A DNA stretch of 53,886 nt from the NCBI RefSeq assembly GCF_001436775.1, contig NZ_AYZC01000005.1:1-53886 (forward strand). Direction: 5' to 3'. The notes beneath the pieces are model-generated. The model saw nothing but the letters and a program-made list of their open reading frames with translations. It was not told where the DNA came from and searched no databases. This document shows, piece by piece, positions 44,358-53,886 of the stretch (its first letter is position 1; each line of letters starts with the position of its first letter). The position numbers and the translations under genes are program-made. The DNA is from Lactobacillus acetotolerans DSM 20749 = JCM 3825 (GTDB lineage: Bacteria; Bacillota; Bacilli; Lactobacillales; Lactobacillaceae).

Positions 44358-45215
44358 ATGAATAAAACGGATTTTCTCTTGCGTTTGAAATTACAAAAAG
44401 GCATTGGTTATGTTAAGATGTTGCGAATTGCTAGCCAATTAGATACCGATGATGTTAATATTTCTGCAATTCAAAGTATGGCTTTACCATCTGCCTTGAA
44501 GGAAGCAAGTTTTGCGGCCCTTAATGATCAAAAGGCTGAAAGAATGATTTACCGAATCAAAAAGCAATGTAAGGTGCTTACTTTCTTTGATTCTTTATAT
44601 CCTGAAAAATTAAGACAAATTTACCAACCGCCGCTTATTCTTTTTGCGCGTGGAGATTTAACACTATTACAAAGGGAAATTATTACGATCGTTGGTTCGC
44701 GGTTGGCCACTTCTTACAGTAAAATCGTGATCAATAATTTAGTCCCTTCTTTAGTCAAAAAGCATTTGGTAATCGCCAGTGGTTTAGCTAAAGGTGTTGA
44801 CGGGATGGCGCATACCGCAACTTTAAGAAATAATGGTAAGACAATTGCAGTGGTTGGCAATGGGCTAAATCATTTTTATCCCATGTCAAATCATGGGATC
44901 CAAGAAAAAATTGTCGAGAATGGATTACTTTTAAGTGAATATTTGCCAGATACGCCACCACGGCCGTTTCGTTTTCCCGAAAGGAATCGAATTTTAGCGG
45001 GATTATCTGAAAGTGTGGTTGTGACCGAAGCCAAAGAAAGGTCCGGGTCATTAATTACGGCTAACCTGGCTTTGCAGGAGAATCGAAATGTTTATGCGGT
45101 GCCAGGGCCGATAACCAGTCAGTTATCTGCTGGTACAAATAAGTTGATCGAGGCTGGGGCAGATCCGATAATCAATTTTGAATTAAAACCAGAAAGATTT
45201 GACAATTCAGACTAA
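44358..45215 (+). CDS. dprA: DNA processing protein DprA
   Basis: DprA binds single-stranded DNA taken up during transformation and loads RecA. The extended Rossmann core has TIVGSRLATSYSK near 108, SGLAKGVDGMAH near 141, GNGLNHFYPMSN near 168 and FPERNRILAGLS near 210, and VYAVPGP near 244. The N-terminal helical part (1-100) is present, but the C-terminal winged helix of some DprA proteins is not; 285 residues is normal for lactobacilli. DprA is kept in many species not known to be transformable. Its AGGAGG lies in a hairpin. Confidence 0.95.
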   Translation: MNKTDFLLRLKLQKGIGYVKMLRIASQLDTDDVNISAIQSMALPSALKEASFAALNDQKAERMIYRIKKQCKVLTFFDSLYPEKLRQIYQPPLILFARGDLTLLQREIITIVGSRLATSYSKIVINNLVPSLVKKHLVIASGLAKGVDGMAHTATLRNNGKTIAVVGNGLNHFYPMSNHGIQEKIVENGLLLSEYLPDTPPRPFRFPERNRILAGLSESVVVTEAKERSGSLITANLALQENRNVYAVPGPITSQLSAGTNKLIEAGADPIINFELKPERFDNSD

Positions 45216-45276
45216 GGTATCTTATTCTCAGACTAGTGTTTATTTTTAAAATAGAAATTTTATGAGGAGGCATTTG

Positions 45277-47388
45277 ATGCCTACTAAGTCAAAAACAAAA
45301 CCAAAAAAACGTAAAAAGACGTTAGTAATTGTAGAATCTCCTGCAAAAGCTAAAACCATTGAAAAATATTTAGGCCGTAATTATCGTGTAATCGCTTCTA
45401 AAGGACATATCCGTGATTTACCTAAATCACAGATGGGGATCGATTTTAATAATAATTACAAACCGAAGTATATTTCTATTCGTGGTAAAGGCGACACGAT
45501 TAAGATGTTAAAGAGCGAGGCTAAAAAAGCTAAGAAAGTTTATTTAGCATCCGACCCTGATCGTGAAGGGGAAGCCATTGCATGGCATGTCGCTCATGCT
45601 TTAAATCTTGATAACAAGGATAAAAATCGGGTTACCTTTAACGAGGTCACAAAGGACGCAGTAAAAGATAGCTTTAAACATCCACGATCCATCGATATGG
45701 ATACGGTAAATGCCCAGCAAGCTCGTCGTATTCTTGATCGGATCGTGGGTTATTCACTTTCGCCAATTCTTTGGGATAAAGTTAAAAAGGGTTTGAGTGC
45801 CGGCCGAGTCCAATCGGTTGCCTTAAAACTGGTAATTGACCGTGAAAAAGCGATCAAGAATTTTAAACCAAAAGAATACTGGACGATTGATGCACTCTTT
45901 AAGAAGAGCAGAAAACAATTCAAGTCCCAGTTTTGGGGTGTAGATGGGAAGAAACAAGAACTTCCTAATAATGAAGCCGTCAAGAAAATTTTAGCCAAAA
46001 TTGATAAGCGCAAAGACTTTAAGGTTGAAAAAGTTGTTACCAGGCAAAGAAGACGCCAGCCCGCTGCCCCGTTTACAACCTCAACTATGCAACAAGAAGC
46101 TAATAAACGCTTGAATTATCGAACTAGACGGACAATGAGTATTGCCCAGCAACTCTATGAAGGAATTAGTTTAGGTAAGCAGGGAACCGTTGGTTTAATT
46201 ACTTATATGAGAACTGATTCTAAGCGGACAGCACCAATTGCTCAAGCCGAGGCTTCTAAATTTTTGCATGAAAAATACGGTGCAAAATATGCTGCTAAAA
46301 GTCAAAGACATTTTAAGAATCAAGGAGATGCTCAAGATGCTCATGAAGCCATTCGTCCAACCAGTGTTTACCGTACCCCTGAATCCCTTAAAAAGGTTTT
46401 AACCCCACAACAATACCGCTTATATAGGCTGATCTGGTCACGCTTTCTGGCTAGTGAAATGACACCAGCCGTTTATGATACGGTTCGTGCCGATATTGTC
46501 CAAAATGGCGTAACCTTCAGAACCACCGGTTCTAAGATGCGTTTCGCTGGGTTTACTAAAGTTTATGATAACTGGCAGGAAAAGAATGTTGATCTGCCCG
46601 ACCTAAACGAGGGCGATATGGTTAAGATGGTCAGTTCAGATAATAAACAACACTTTACGTTACCACCGGCACGTTATACCGAAGCTAGTTTGGTTCACGC
46701 ACTGGAAGAAAATGGTGTTGGCCGTCCATCAACTTATGCACCAACGATCGATACGATTCAGCGGCGGTATTATGTCAAATTGGAAGGTAGATCAATTGTT
46801 CCAACTGAACTTGGCGAAATAGTTGATACCTTAGTTGAAAAATTCTTCCCAGATATCGTTAATGTTGATTTTACTGCTCAGCTTGAAAATGATTTGGATA
46901 GCGTTGAGGCAGGTAAGAAAAACTGGGTAAAGGTAATTGATGAATATTACCACCCGTTTAAAAAAGAATTAGATAAGGCTGACGCAGGAATAGAAAAGGT
47001 GCAGATTAAAGATGAACCTGCAGGCTTTAATTGTGATATCTGTGGTGCCCCAATGGTTGTTAAAATGGGTCGTTATGGCAAGTTTTATGCTTGTTCACGT
47101 TTCCCAGACTGTCGTAATACCAAGCCAATTGTTAAGAAGATTGGTGTAACTTGTCCCAAGTGTGGCAAGGGTGACGTTGTCGAAAAGAAATCCAGAAGAA
47201 ATCGTAAGTTCTATGGTTGTTCAAGGTATCCTAAGTGTGACTTTGTTTCTTGGGATAAACCTGTCGGTAGAAATTGTCCTAATGATGGTCATTTCTTAGT
47301 AGAAAAGAAAACTAAGAAGGGCCCAGTGATTCTCTGTCCAAATGGCGATTACCGCGAAGAGCCAAAAGAAGAAGCTGCGGCAAAATAA
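45277..47388 (+). CDS. topA: DNA topoisomerase I
   Basis: TopA relaxes negative supercoils. The N-terminal Toprim domain has [17 protein letters not shown] near 16-32 and [13 protein letters not shown] near 88-100. The active-site Tyr is in [10 protein letters not shown] near 308-317. After the core, three zinc-ribbon repeats follow: CDICGAPM...C...C near 582, CPKCGKGD near 625, and a degenerate third with NCPNDG and CPNGD near 670. Length 703 is typical. The start is ATG 45277, seven bases after GAGGAGG; the in-frame ATG at 45262 precedes that site. Confidence 0.97.
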   Translation: MPTKSKTKPKKRKKTLVIVESPAKAKTIEKYLGRNYRVIASKGHIRDLPKSQMGIDFNNNYKPKYISIRGKGDTIKMLKSEAKKAKKVYLASDPDREGEAIAWHVAHALNLDNKDKNRVTFNEVTKDAVKDSFKHPRSIDMDTVNAQQARRILDRIVGYSLSPILWDKVKKGLSAGRVQSVALKLVIDREKAIKNFKPKEYWTIDALFKKSRKQFKSQFWGVDGKKQELPNNEAVKKILAKIDKRKDFKVEKVVTRQRRRQPAAPFTTSTMQQEANKRLNYRTRRTMSIAQQLYEGISLGKQGTVGLITYMRTDSKRTAPIAQAEASKFLHEKYGAKYAAKSQRHFKNQGDAQDAHEAIRPTSVYRTPESLKKVLTPQQYRLYRLIWSRFLASEMTPAVYDTVRADIVQNGVTFRTTGSKMRFAGFTKVYDNWQEKNVDLPDLNEGDMVKMVSSDNKQHFTLPPARYTEASLVHALEENGVGRPSTYAPTIDTIQRRYYVKLEGRSIVPTELGEIVDTLVEKFFPDIVNVDFTAQLENDLDSVEAGKKNWVKVIDEYYHPFKKELDKADAGIEKVQIKDEPAGFNCDICGAPMVVKMGRYGKFYACSRFPDCRNTKPIVKKIGVTCPKCGKGDVVEKKSRRNRKFYGCSRYPKCDFVSWDKPVGRNCPNDGHFLVEKKTKKGPVILCPNGDYREEPKEEAAAK

Positions 47389-47403
47389 ATTTAAAATTAA
47401 GTT

Positions 47404-47444
47404 AAATATCATCAAATCTTAGTTGATTTGATGATATTCTTGTA
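47404..47444 (+). terminator. Terminator-like hairpin after topA
   Basis: AATATCATCAAATC at 47405-47418 pairs exactly with GATTTGATGATATT at 47425-47438. The tail CTTGTAT is only partly U-rich, so termination may be incomplete and allow read-through to trmFO. Confidence 0.65.
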
Positions 47445-47484
47445 TCTAGAGAATAAATTATTTTAAATAAAGGATGTTTTGAAT

Positions 47485-48801
47485 ATGTCTGAAAATGTAA
47501 CTGTAATTGGTGGAGGCCTAGCAGGTAGCGAAGCGACTTGGCAACTTGCTAAACGCGGAATTAACGTCGACCTTTATGAAATGCGTCCTAAGAAAATGAC
47601 CCCGGCACATAAAACCGGTGAACTGGCCGAATTAGTTTGTACTAATTCGATGCGGTCAAACCAACTGTCAAATGCGGTTGGTTTATTAAAAGAAGAAATG
47701 CGGCACCTGGATTCAATCATTTTGCAGGCTGCTGATGCAACTCAGGTTCCAGCGGGAGGTGCTTTGGCTGTTGATCGCGATAAGTTTAGTAAATATGTTA
47801 CGGATAAGTTGCATTCTTTAAAGAACGTAACTTTTCACGATGAAGAAATTACCAAAATTCCCGATAGTGGGATAACAATTATTGCTACTGGTCCATTAAC
47901 CAGTGATGTTTTGGCAAAAGAAATTCAAAAATTTTCTGGAACTGATAGCCTGCATTTCTTTGATGCGGCAGCACCAATAGTTGCAGCTGATTCGATCGAT
48001 ATGAATATTGTCTATAAAAAATCTCGGTATGATCGGGGTGAGGCTGCATATTTAAACTGTCCGATGGATAAGGAACAGTATGATAATTTTGCTAAGAACT
48101 TAGTTCATGCGGAAACGGCACAGATGCACGGTTTCGAGAAAAATGATGTTTTTGAGGGATGCATGCCGATAGAAGTTATGGCTGCTCGCGGTCCTAAAAC
48201 TATGTTGTTTGGTCCGCTTAAACCGGTTGGTTTACGGGATCCACATACGGGTAAAACACCATATGCGGTTGTTCAGCTTCGTCAGGATAACGCAGCTGCC
48301 TCAATGTATAATATCGTTGGTTTTCAAACCCACCTAAAATATGGTGAGCAGAAACGGGTCTTTTCTATGATTCCCGGCTTAGAACATGCTCGTTTTGCCC
48401 GCTACGGCAAGATGCACCGCAATACGTATATGGCTTCTCCTGAAGTGTTAAATGCAAGTTATGAGTCAAGAAAACAAAAGGGCCTTTTCTTTGCTGGACA
48501 AATGACCGGTGTTGAAGGTTACGTTGAAAGTGCTGGCAGTGGTTTGGTTGCCGGTATCAACGCGGCTAGGGAGAGTTTAGGTAAAGACCCGGTAACTTTC
48601 CCTAGGGATACCGCTTTGGGTTCAATGGCCAATTATGTGACCACAACCAGTGCTAAACATTTCCAGCCAATGAACGCTAGTTTTGCACTTTTACCTGGTT
48701 TAGAAGGTAAAAGAATTAGAAATAAACGTGACCGCCACCTTAAAATAAGTGAACGGGGTTTAGAAGATTTGGATAAATTTAAAACGAAAGTTTTAGAATA
48801 A
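47485..48801 (+). CDS. trmFO: Methylenetetrahydrofolate-dependent tRNA m5U54 methyltransferase
   Basis: TrmFO methylates U54 of tRNA using methylenetetrahydrofolate and FADH2. The FAD site [18 protein letters not shown] is at residues 8-25. CTNSMRSN near 52-59 bears a conserved Cys, and [13 protein letters not shown] near 225 includes another conserved Cys region. [15 protein letters not shown] near 340 is the second FAD motif. Length 438 is normal. ATG 47485 lies eight bases after AGGATG; a TTG at 47479 is too near that site. xerC starts two bases after the stop. Confidence 0.97.
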   Translation: MSENVTVIGGGLAGSEATWQLAKRGINVDLYEMRPKKMTPAHKTGELAELVCTNSMRSNQLSNAVGLLKEEMRHLDSIILQAADATQVPAGGALAVDRDKFSKYVTDKLHSLKNVTFHDEEITKIPDSGITIIATGPLTSDVLAKEIQKFSGTDSLHFFDAAAPIVAADSIDMNIVYKKSRYDRGEAAYLNCPMDKEQYDNFAKNLVHAETAQMHGFEKNDVFEGCMPIEVMAARGPKTMLFGPLKPVGLRDPHTGKTPYAVVQLRQDNAAASMYNIVGFQTHLKYGEQKRVFSMIPGLEHARFARYGKMHRNTYMASPEVLNASYESRKQKGLFFAGQMTGVEGYVESAGSGLVAGINAARESLGKDPVTFPRDTALGSMANYVTTTSAKHFQPMNASFALLPGLEGKRIRNKRDRHLKISERGLEDLDKFKTKVLE

Positions 48802-48803
48802 AA

Positions 48804-49730
48804 ATGGATAATAAAGATAAAAAATTACAGCTTTTTATCTCTTATTTGCAAAATGAACGACATTATAGTAGTAAAACTATAACTTCCTACCGAACTGATT
48901 TGCTTAAGGCAAAGCAATTTTGGCAAAAGAATGGTGGTTTCCCAGGTTGGGAAAAGATTGAGCGGCGTGATATCGAGATTTATTTGCAATACCTAGCTGA
49001 ACAAAAATTAGCCCGTTCTTCACAACTGCGTAAAATGTCCAGTTTGCGGTCTTTTTACCGCTTTTTGACTAAACGGAAAATCGTTAAGATAGATCCAACC
49101 CAGGCAGTAATTTTACGTAGTGCAGGCCACCGATTGCCCCAATTTTTCTATGAACCAGAAATTAAGCAGGTACTTGATTCGCTTCAGGGTAGTGATCCGT
49201 TAACGCAGCGTAACTTAGCATTATTCGAATTGTTTTATACAACGGGGATGCGAGTTAGTGAAGTTAGCGGATTAAAACTTAGGCAAATTGAGCCTAGCCT
49301 AAACATGATTTTAGTTCATGGTAAAGGAAATAAAGACCGCTACGTTGTTTTTGATAAGCAAACAAAGAAAGCTTTAACAAATTATTTGTCTGCAGCTAGA
49401 ATTAAATTATTAGGAAACAAGATAGATTCGGGTAACGTTTTTCTAAATAGTAGGGGAAAAGCTTTGACGGATCGCGGCATTGAATATATAATGCAAAAAG
49501 TCTTTAATAGTGCTGGTATTAACGGTAAAGTACATCCGCATGAGTTGCGGCATACCTTTGCGACAGCAATGCTGAATAACGGTGCAGATTTAAGGACTGT
49601 GCAGGAATTATTGGGTCATAGCAATTTATCAACTACACAAATTTATACGCACGTGACTATGACACATTTACAATCAGATTATGAGAAATTTTTTCCTCGT
49701 AATGATGAGAAAGATGAGGCAAAAAAATGA
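48804..49730 (+). CDS. xerC: Tyrosine recombinase XerC (CodV)
   Basis: XerC is the partner of XerD in dimer resolution at dif. The N-terminal core-binding domain covers 5-95 (YLQNERHYSSKTITSYRTDL). The catalytic residues are R in TGMRVSEV near 152, K in GKGNKDRYVV near 175, HPHELRHTFATAML near 243, HSNLSTTQ near 271 and the Tyr in IYTHVT near 279. The trmFO-xerC-hslV-hslU order identifies it as XerC rather than XerD. It overlaps hslV by four bases (ATGA). Confidence 0.95.
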   Translation: MDNKDKKLQLFISYLQNERHYSSKTITSYRTDLLKAKQFWQKNGGFPGWEKIERRDIEIYLQYLAEQKLARSSQLRKMSSLRSFYRFLTKRKIVKIDPTQAVILRSAGHRLPQFFYEPEIKQVLDSLQGSDPLTQRNLALFELFYTTGMRVSEVSGLKLRQIEPSLNMILVHGKGNKDRYVVFDKQTKKALTNYLSAARIKLLGNKIDSGNVFLNSRGKALTDRGIEYIMQKVFNSAGINGKVHPHELRHTFATAMLNNGADLRTVQELLGHSNLSTTQIYTHVTMTHLQSDYEKFFPRNDEKDEAKK

Positions 49731-50263
49731 CAACAATATGTTCAGTTAAATTTAATGGTGAAACAGCAATAGCAGGTGATGGCCAGGTTACTTTAGGTGA
49801 AAAGGTAATTGCTAAAGCCACTGCAAGAAAAATCCGCCGAATTTACCATGATCGGGTAATTATTGGCTTTGCTGGTGGTGTTGCCGATGCAGTTAGTCTG
49901 CAGGATATGCTTGAAGGTAAACTTGAGGCTTATAATGGAGACTTGCGTCGGGCTGCCGTTGAAATGGCACAGGCTTGGCGTAAAGACCAAACTTTGCAGA
50001 AATTAAACGCAATGTTAATTGCTTTTAACGATAAGGATTTACTCTTGATTTCCGGAAATGGTGAAGTACTTGCACCAGATGAAAATGTGGTGGCAATCGG
50101 ATCGGGAGGAAATTTTGCTCAAGCGGCAGCAATTGCAATGACGCGTCATGCTAAGGGCATGTCGGCGAGTGATATTGCGCATGAAGCCGTAAAAATTGCA
50201 TCAGGAATTGATATTTTTACTGATGATCACATTCATACTGATGAAATACAGGAGAAAAAATAA
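49727..50263 (+). CDS. hslV: ATP-dependent protease proteolytic subunit HslV
   Basis: HslV (ClpQ) is the threonine protease core of HslUV. The start [11 protein letters not shown] exposes the catalytic Thr after removal of Met, unlike the Ser of B. subtilis Clp[23 protein letters not shown] (near 18-39) and [16 protein letters not shown] (near 47-62) are conserved, as is [11 protein letters not shown] near 126. Length 178 is normal. It overlaps xerC by four bases and shares one base with hslU. Confidence 0.96.
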   Translation: MTTICSVKFNGETAIAGDGQVTLGEKVIAKATARKIRRIYHDRVIIGFAGGVADAVSLQDMLEGKLEAYNGDLRRAAVEMAQAWRKDQTLQKLNAMLIAFNDKDLLLISGNGEVLAPDENVVAIGSGGNFAQAAAIAMTRHAKGMSASDIAHEAVKIASGIDIFTDDHIHTDEIQEKK

Positions 50264-51672
50264 TGGATACAAAAACTCCGAAACAAATAGTTAATCTTTT
50301 AAACGAATATATTATTGGCCAAGATGAAGCTAAAAAATCAGTGGCGATTGCTTTGTATAACCGTTACCGCCGTACTCAGCTTCCTAAGAAGATGCAGAAG
50401 GATATCACACCCAAGAACTTGCTTATGGCAGGACCAACTGGTGTTGGTAAAACAGAAATTGCCAGAAGGTTGGCTGATATTGTAGATGCACCTTTCGTTA
50501 AGGTAGAAGCAACCAAGTTTACGGAAGTTGGTTATGTTGGCCGGGACGTTGAATCAATGGTTCGGGACCTGGTTAATAAAGCCGTTCAAATGGAAGAAAA
50601 AGAGCAGTTTGAGCGTGTTAAGCCACAGGCAACTAAGGAAGCTAATAAGCAGTTAGTTCGTCTTCTTGTACCAGGTATTAAGCATGAGAACCGGCAAAAT
50701 CAAATGCAGCAGATGCAGGACATGATGTCGATGCTAATGGGTGGTAAAAATCCAGAAGATGAAAGTAACGATGATCAACACGAAGAAGTAAATGACAAGA
50801 TTAGAAACCAACGGTTAACAGTTGCTGAACAATTAGATAAAGGATTGCTTGAAGACAGAACCGTTACCATTGAAGTTGAACAAGCTCCAAAGGTTAACCC
50901 TATGGGAGATATGATGGGTCAGATGGGAATTGATATGAGTTCTCTTCTTAATAGTTTGACCCCAAAGAAAAAGATCAAGCGGACATTGCCTGTCAGGGAT
51001 GCACGCGAAGTTTTAGTTCAAGAACAATCCCGTAAGATGATTGATTATGATTCCCTTTACCAGAGAGCGATTGAACGAACCACTAATAATGGGATTATCT
51101 TTATTGATGAAATTGATAAGATTACTGCTGGTAATAAGAATAGCTCAGGTGAAGTTTCTCGTGAGGGTGTCCAGCGTGATATTCTGCCAATCGTAGAAGG
51201 TTCAACTGTTCAAACTAAGTATGGTCCTGTTTCTACTGATCACATTCTCTTTATTGCTGCGGGTGCATTTGCTGAATCTAAGCCAAGTGATTTAATTCCA
51301 GAACTGCAAGGACGTTTCCCAATTCGGGTAGAATTAAATGCATTGTCTAAAGATGATTTTGTCAAGATTTTGAAGGATCCAGAAAATTCACTTTTGAAGC
51401 AATACATTGCACTTCTTAAAGCTGATGGTATTAAGTTAATCTTTACACAAGAAGCCGTTGAAAAAATTGCTGAAATTGCTTTCAATGTTAACCAGGGTAC
51501 TGACAACATTGGGGCAAGAAGATTGTCCACTATCTTAGAAAAATTGCTTGAAGATGTCCTTTATGAAGGACCAGATATGGAGATGGGCGAAATTACCATT
51601 ACTGAATCATATGTAGAAGAAAAACTTAGTGATATAATAACTAATAAGGACTTAACTAAGTTTATTCTTTAA
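50263..51672 (+). CDS. hslU: ATP-dependent protease ATPase subunit HslU
   Basis: HslU (ClpY) is the AAA+ unfoldase that feeds HslV. The Walker A motif GPTGVGKTE is at 57-65, [16 protein letters not shown] (pore loop) near 88, and Walker B IIFIDEID near 283-290. The intermediate domain (about 110-240) has a Met/Gln-rich insert. RFPIRVEL (sensor/arginine) is near 350, and [14 protein letters not shown] near 420. It ends in FIL, the C-terminal tail that docks on HslV. In many Firmicutes codY follows; here an aldose-epimerase gene follows 15 bases later. Confidence 0.97.
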   Translation: MDTKTPKQIVNLLNEYIIGQDEAKKSVAIALYNRYRRTQLPKKMQKDITPKNLLMAGPTGVGKTEIARRLADIVDAPFVKVEATKFTEVGYVGRDVESMVRDLVNKAVQMEEKEQFERVKPQATKEANKQLVRLLVPGIKHENRQNQMQQMQDMMSMLMGGKNPEDESNDDQHEEVNDKIRNQRLTVAEQLDKGLLEDRTVTIEVEQAPKVNPMGDMMGQMGIDMSSLLNSLTPKKKIKRTLPVRDAREVLVQEQSRKMIDYDSLYQRAIERTTNNGIIFIDEIDKITAGNKNSSGEVSREGVQRDILPIVEGSTVQTKYGPVSTDHILFIAAGAFAESKPSDLIPELQGRFPIRVELNALSKDDFVKILKDPENSLLKQYIALLKADGIKLIFTQEAVEKIAEIAFNVNQGTDNIGARRLSTILEKLLEDVLYEGPDMEMGEITITESYVEEKLSDIITNKDLTKFIL

Positions 51673-51687
51673 CAACGGCAATTAATT

Positions 51688-52569
51688 ATGGACTACACAA
51701 TTCAAGATGGCATTTTAAAAGTTGTAATTTCCAGCAAGGGTGCTGAAGTTCAAAGCGTAAAAGACCGACATAATGGATATGAATATATATGGCAGGCTAA
51801 TCCCAAAGTTTGGGCTCGGCATGCTCCGGTCTTGTTCCCAATTGTTGGTCGCTTAGTCAACGATGAATATACCTACAAAGGTAAAAAGTATCATATGACT
51901 GAGCACGGCTTTGCCAGAGATCAAGAATTTAAGGTTGAACGTCAGACAGATGAAAGCATTACTTTCGTATTGAAAGATAGTGCGGAAACACGTAAGATTT
52001 ATCCCTTTAAGTTTGAACTGCGGGTTAACTATAACTTGTTGAATAATTTATTAGAAGAGAACTTTACTGTAACCAATAAATCTGATGGTGAAATGATTTT
52101 TGGAATTGGCGGTCACCCTGGTTTCAATGTACCCGTAAATAAGGACACTAAGAAAGAAGATTTCTACTTTAGTACTAAACCTTCTGTTGCCAGAGTTGAG
52201 ATACCACTAAGGGGACCTTACTTAGATTGGTCAAATCGTTCTTTGACTTCGACCGATAGTTTGATTACCTTGAGTGATGAATTATTTAAGAATGACGCTT
52301 TGATTTTCCAATTAAACGGTCACGATAATAAGTTCTCTTTGCGTACAGACAATGGCCCATTTCATATTAATGTATGGACAAGGGATGCTCCATTTGTCGG
52401 TATTTGGTCACAATATCCAAAGACAGATAACTTTGTTTGTATTGAACCCTGTTGGGGAATTGCTGACAGGAGCGACACAAATGGTAAATTAGAAGACAAG
52501 TTAGGGATGAATCACCTTAAAGCAGGCGAACAATTCCAGGCTGGCTTCAGTATGGCATTCCATGGATAG
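51688..52569 (+). CDS. Aldose 1-epimerase family protein (LacX-like)
   Basis: A 293-residue beta-sandwich protein of the galactose mutarotase superfamily, close in length and pattern to LacX-type proteins: SSKGAEVQSVKD near 12, the QANPKVWARHAPVLFPIVGRL run near 35-55 (usual W-x-R-x-P-x-L-F-P), HGFARDQEF near 72-80 with a catalytic His, GGHPGFN near 146 and CIEPCWG near 250 with the catalytic Glu. It probably interconverts anomers of a sugar or sugar phosphate. It follows hslU after 15 bases with only a weak binding site, so it may be translated by read-through from that operon. Ends at a terminator. Confidence 0.88.
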   Translation: MDYTIQDGILKVVISSKGAEVQSVKDRHNGYEYIWQANPKVWARHAPVLFPIVGRLVNDEYTYKGKKYHMTEHGFARDQEFKVERQTDESITFVLKDSAETRKIYPFKFELRVNYNLLNNLLEENFTVTNKSDGEMIFGIGGHPGFNVPVNKDTKKEDFYFSTKPSVARVEIPLRGPYLDWSNRSLTSTDSLITLSDELFKNDALIFQLNGHDNKFSLRTDNGPFHINVWTRDAPFVGIWSQYPKTDNFVCIEPCWGIADRSDTNGKLEDKLGMNHLKAGEQFQAGFSMAFHG

Positions 52570-52593
52570 TTAAGGCCACGAATAAAAATAAAT

Positions 52594-52636
52594 TAGTGTT
52601 GAATTATCATTTGGTGATAGTTCAACACTTTTTTAA
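52594..52636 (+). terminator. Terminator after the aldose epimerase gene
   Basis: AGTGTTGAA at 52595-52603 pairs with TTCAACACT at 52621-52629, with an inner TATCA/TGATA helix, followed by six T's. Confidence 0.92.
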
Positions 52637-52758
52637 TACTTGAATAGTGATCCAGTTGTAAATAGGAATCTCAGAAAATAAATGCGGTAGAATGGCTATG
52701 TAGATGTAGTTTTGTTTTATATAGAAAAGCTATAAATTTAAGTATGAAGGGAATTTTT

Positions 52759-53784
52759 ATGCGATATTCAAAAATATTAAATAAAATTATAACTGTTTCT
52801 GCAGCAGTGACTTTATTGGCTCCAGTTGCTGCAACTACTATTAATCCAACAATTAATAACGTTCAGGCTGCCACCAAAAGTAGAAAATTGACACACAATG
52901 CTTATATTTATAAAGCAAATGGTAAACGGGCTAACAAAAAGATTTTAAAGAAGGGTACATATGTTAAAAGCTCTTCTATTAAGAAAATTAAGGGTAAGAA
53001 TTATTATCACATTGGTAAAAATCAGTATATAAAAGTTACTAATACCAAAAAGCAAAATCATGTAGATAATACTAGCAAATTAGGAAAATATGTATATAAC
53101 GGTGGTGACCAAAACAAGGTTTATAAGGAAGATACGATTAAATTGCCGTCTGGATACAATGACACTACTGTTCAAGAGGCAGTAAATAATCCATCAATAT
53201 TGGATAAACAAACTGCCGAGGGCAATAAAATTAATAAATTTGTTTCAGAGTCCAAAGCTGACGATGACGAAAAAGTAGATCCAACTAATTTAACTACATC
53301 GCAGAAGCAGGAAATTAATAAATTTGCAATTAGATTGTTGAATGAAGCAAGAGTACAGGCTGGAGTTAACAAGGTAAAGACTAGTCAAAGGACTTTAAAA
53401 TTAGCTCTTGATGTTGCAAATGAGTATCAGATAAATAATAGGGATATCTTTGAAAATGGTAAGCCAGCTCATTATATTCCAGGAATTGTTAAAGCAGCGC
53501 GAGAGAATGGTGTGAATATAGATGATAATTATATCGAAGATGCTGCTATAATATTTGATATTAAACCGCAAACAATGACGGAACTTAAGAATACAATTTA
53601 TATTAACTTATTATCGTTTCTTTTTAATAAGAATGAATATTACCACGCCTCAGATATCTTAGACCCAACAAATGTATATGACGCGGTTGCAATCAGTTAT
53701 GCGAAGGAATCACCTATGTCACATTGGATCAAAATGGATAAAGATACGATTGAAAATTACACAACTGATGGTACATGGAATTAG
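52759..53784 (+). CDS. Secreted surface protein with SLAP-type and SEC10/PgrA-like domains
   Basis: A 341-residue exported protein. A Sec signal peptide covers residues 1 to about 38 (MRYSKILNKI, hydrophobic core, NVQA before the cut). Residues 43-95 form one SLAP-type S-layer domain (AYIYKANGKRANKKILKKGTY, YYHIGKNQYIKV), which anchors non-covalently to the wall. After a polar linker, residues about 185-335 resemble the SEC10/PgrA surface exclusion domain (LLNEARVQAGVNKVKTS, DVANEYQIN), related to CAP-type folds. No LPXTG or membrane helix at the C-terminus. The start is ATG 52759 after GAAGGGAA. It is not followed by a clear terminator but by an insertion sequence. It is most like acidophilus-group surface proteins. 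Confidence 0.8.
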   Translation: MRYSKILNKIITVSAAVTLLAPVAATTINPTINNVQAATKSRKLTHNAYIYKANGKRANKKILKKGTYVKSSSIKKIKGKNYYHIGKNQYIKVTNTKKQNHVDNTSKLGKYVYNGGDQNKVYKEDTIKLPSGYNDTTVQEAVNNPSILDKQTAEGNKINKFVSESKADDDEKVDPTNLTTSQKQEINKFAIRLLNEARVQAGVNKVKTSQRTLKLALDVANEYQINNRDIFENGKPAHYIPGIVKAARENGVNIDDNYIEDAAIIFDIKPQTMTELKNTIYINLLSFLFNKNEYYHASDILDPTNVYDAVAISYAKESPMSHWIKMDKDTIENYTTDGTWN

Positions 53785-53830
53785 CTTATTTAAATTAAGA
53801 GTGTATGATATTAAAAAAGGGAGCACTTTT

Positions 53831-53886
53831 TGTAATAGGCCCAAAAAGTTGGACACTTTTGGGGCTTTTACTATGTCTAAATTAAA
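53831..53886 (+). mobile_element. Left end of an IS3-family insertion sequence (partial)
   Basis: From 53831 the sequence TGTAATAGGCCCAAAAAG, then TTGGACACTTTT, resembles the terminal inverted repeat of IS3/IS150-type elements. GCCCAAAA and TTTTGGGGC can form a hairpin that blocks outside transcription. An ATG at 53873 begins MSKL, as expected for orfA of such an element, and runs off the window. Only the end is visible, so the family call rests on the repeat. Confidence 0.6.

Overview
The window is a 53.9 kb stretch of an AT-rich, low-GC Gram-positive chromosome. The gene content and order point to Lactobacillus in the narrow sense, acidophilus/helveticus/crispatus-type cluster. The evidence is an S-layer SLAP-type domain joined to a SEC10/PgrA-like domain, a dnaE-pfkA-pyk cluster, an xerD-ribT-scpA-scpB-rluB cluster, a topA / trmFO-xerC-hslV-hslU cluster without codY, an FMN riboswitch before ribU with no riboflavin biosynthesis genes, and strong AGGAGG ribosome binding sites. 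The species cannot be fixed from the sequence alone. No tRNA, rRNA, CRISPR array or prophage was seen. Probable insertion-sequence ends lie at both edges: an IS30-like tail at 1-47 (tentative) and an IS3-type left end at about 53831-53886.

Layout. 1-5400 is accessory and metabolic: a short lysine-rich ORF, a YczE-like membrane protein with a cytoplasmic tail, a YbjQ-type protein, and on the minus strand a ROK sugar kinase with a GH1 phospho-beta-glucosidase, then a nucleoside hydrolase. 5540-9524 holds coaBC and a tight HAD phosphatase, amidohydrolase and 2-hydroxyacid dehydrogenase operon of unknown substrate, ended by a bidirectional terminator facing a secreted orphan protein. 10495-17912 carries uvrC, obgE, an OatA-like acyltransferase, rnz, an SDR, a LapA-domain protein and rpmF. 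17973-25949 has a 5'-nucleotidase-family enzyme, a small DUF2929-like protein, dnaE, pfkA and pyk, with a good cre site upstream of pfkA.

26079-31184 is an overlapping run cvfB-xerD-ribT-scpA-scpB-rluB followed by the riboswitch-controlled ribU. 31296-36905 has a LysM protein, cmk, rpsA, der, hup (with a structured leader) and a TPR protein. 36954-41014 has YitT, cca, a hemolysin III-like protein, DegV and YozE. 41078-51672 has a CPA1 antiporter, rbgA, rnhB, dprA, topA, trmFO, xerC, hslV and hslU. 51688-53886 has an aldose-1-epimerase-like gene, the SLAP/SEC10 surface protein and the IS edge.

Most of the window is conserved housekeeping: chromosome segregation and dimer resolution (ScpAB, XerC, XerD), ribosome assembly (Obg, Der, RbgA), lower glycolysis and proteolysis. 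I found no convincing new multi-gene defence or mobile system. The best leads are the HAD/amidohydrolase/dehydrogenase operon with altered catalytic residues, the nucleoside hydrolase with a replaced catalytic histidine, the orphan ribT, the three-hairpin hup leader, and the hairpin that covers the dprA ribosome binding site.
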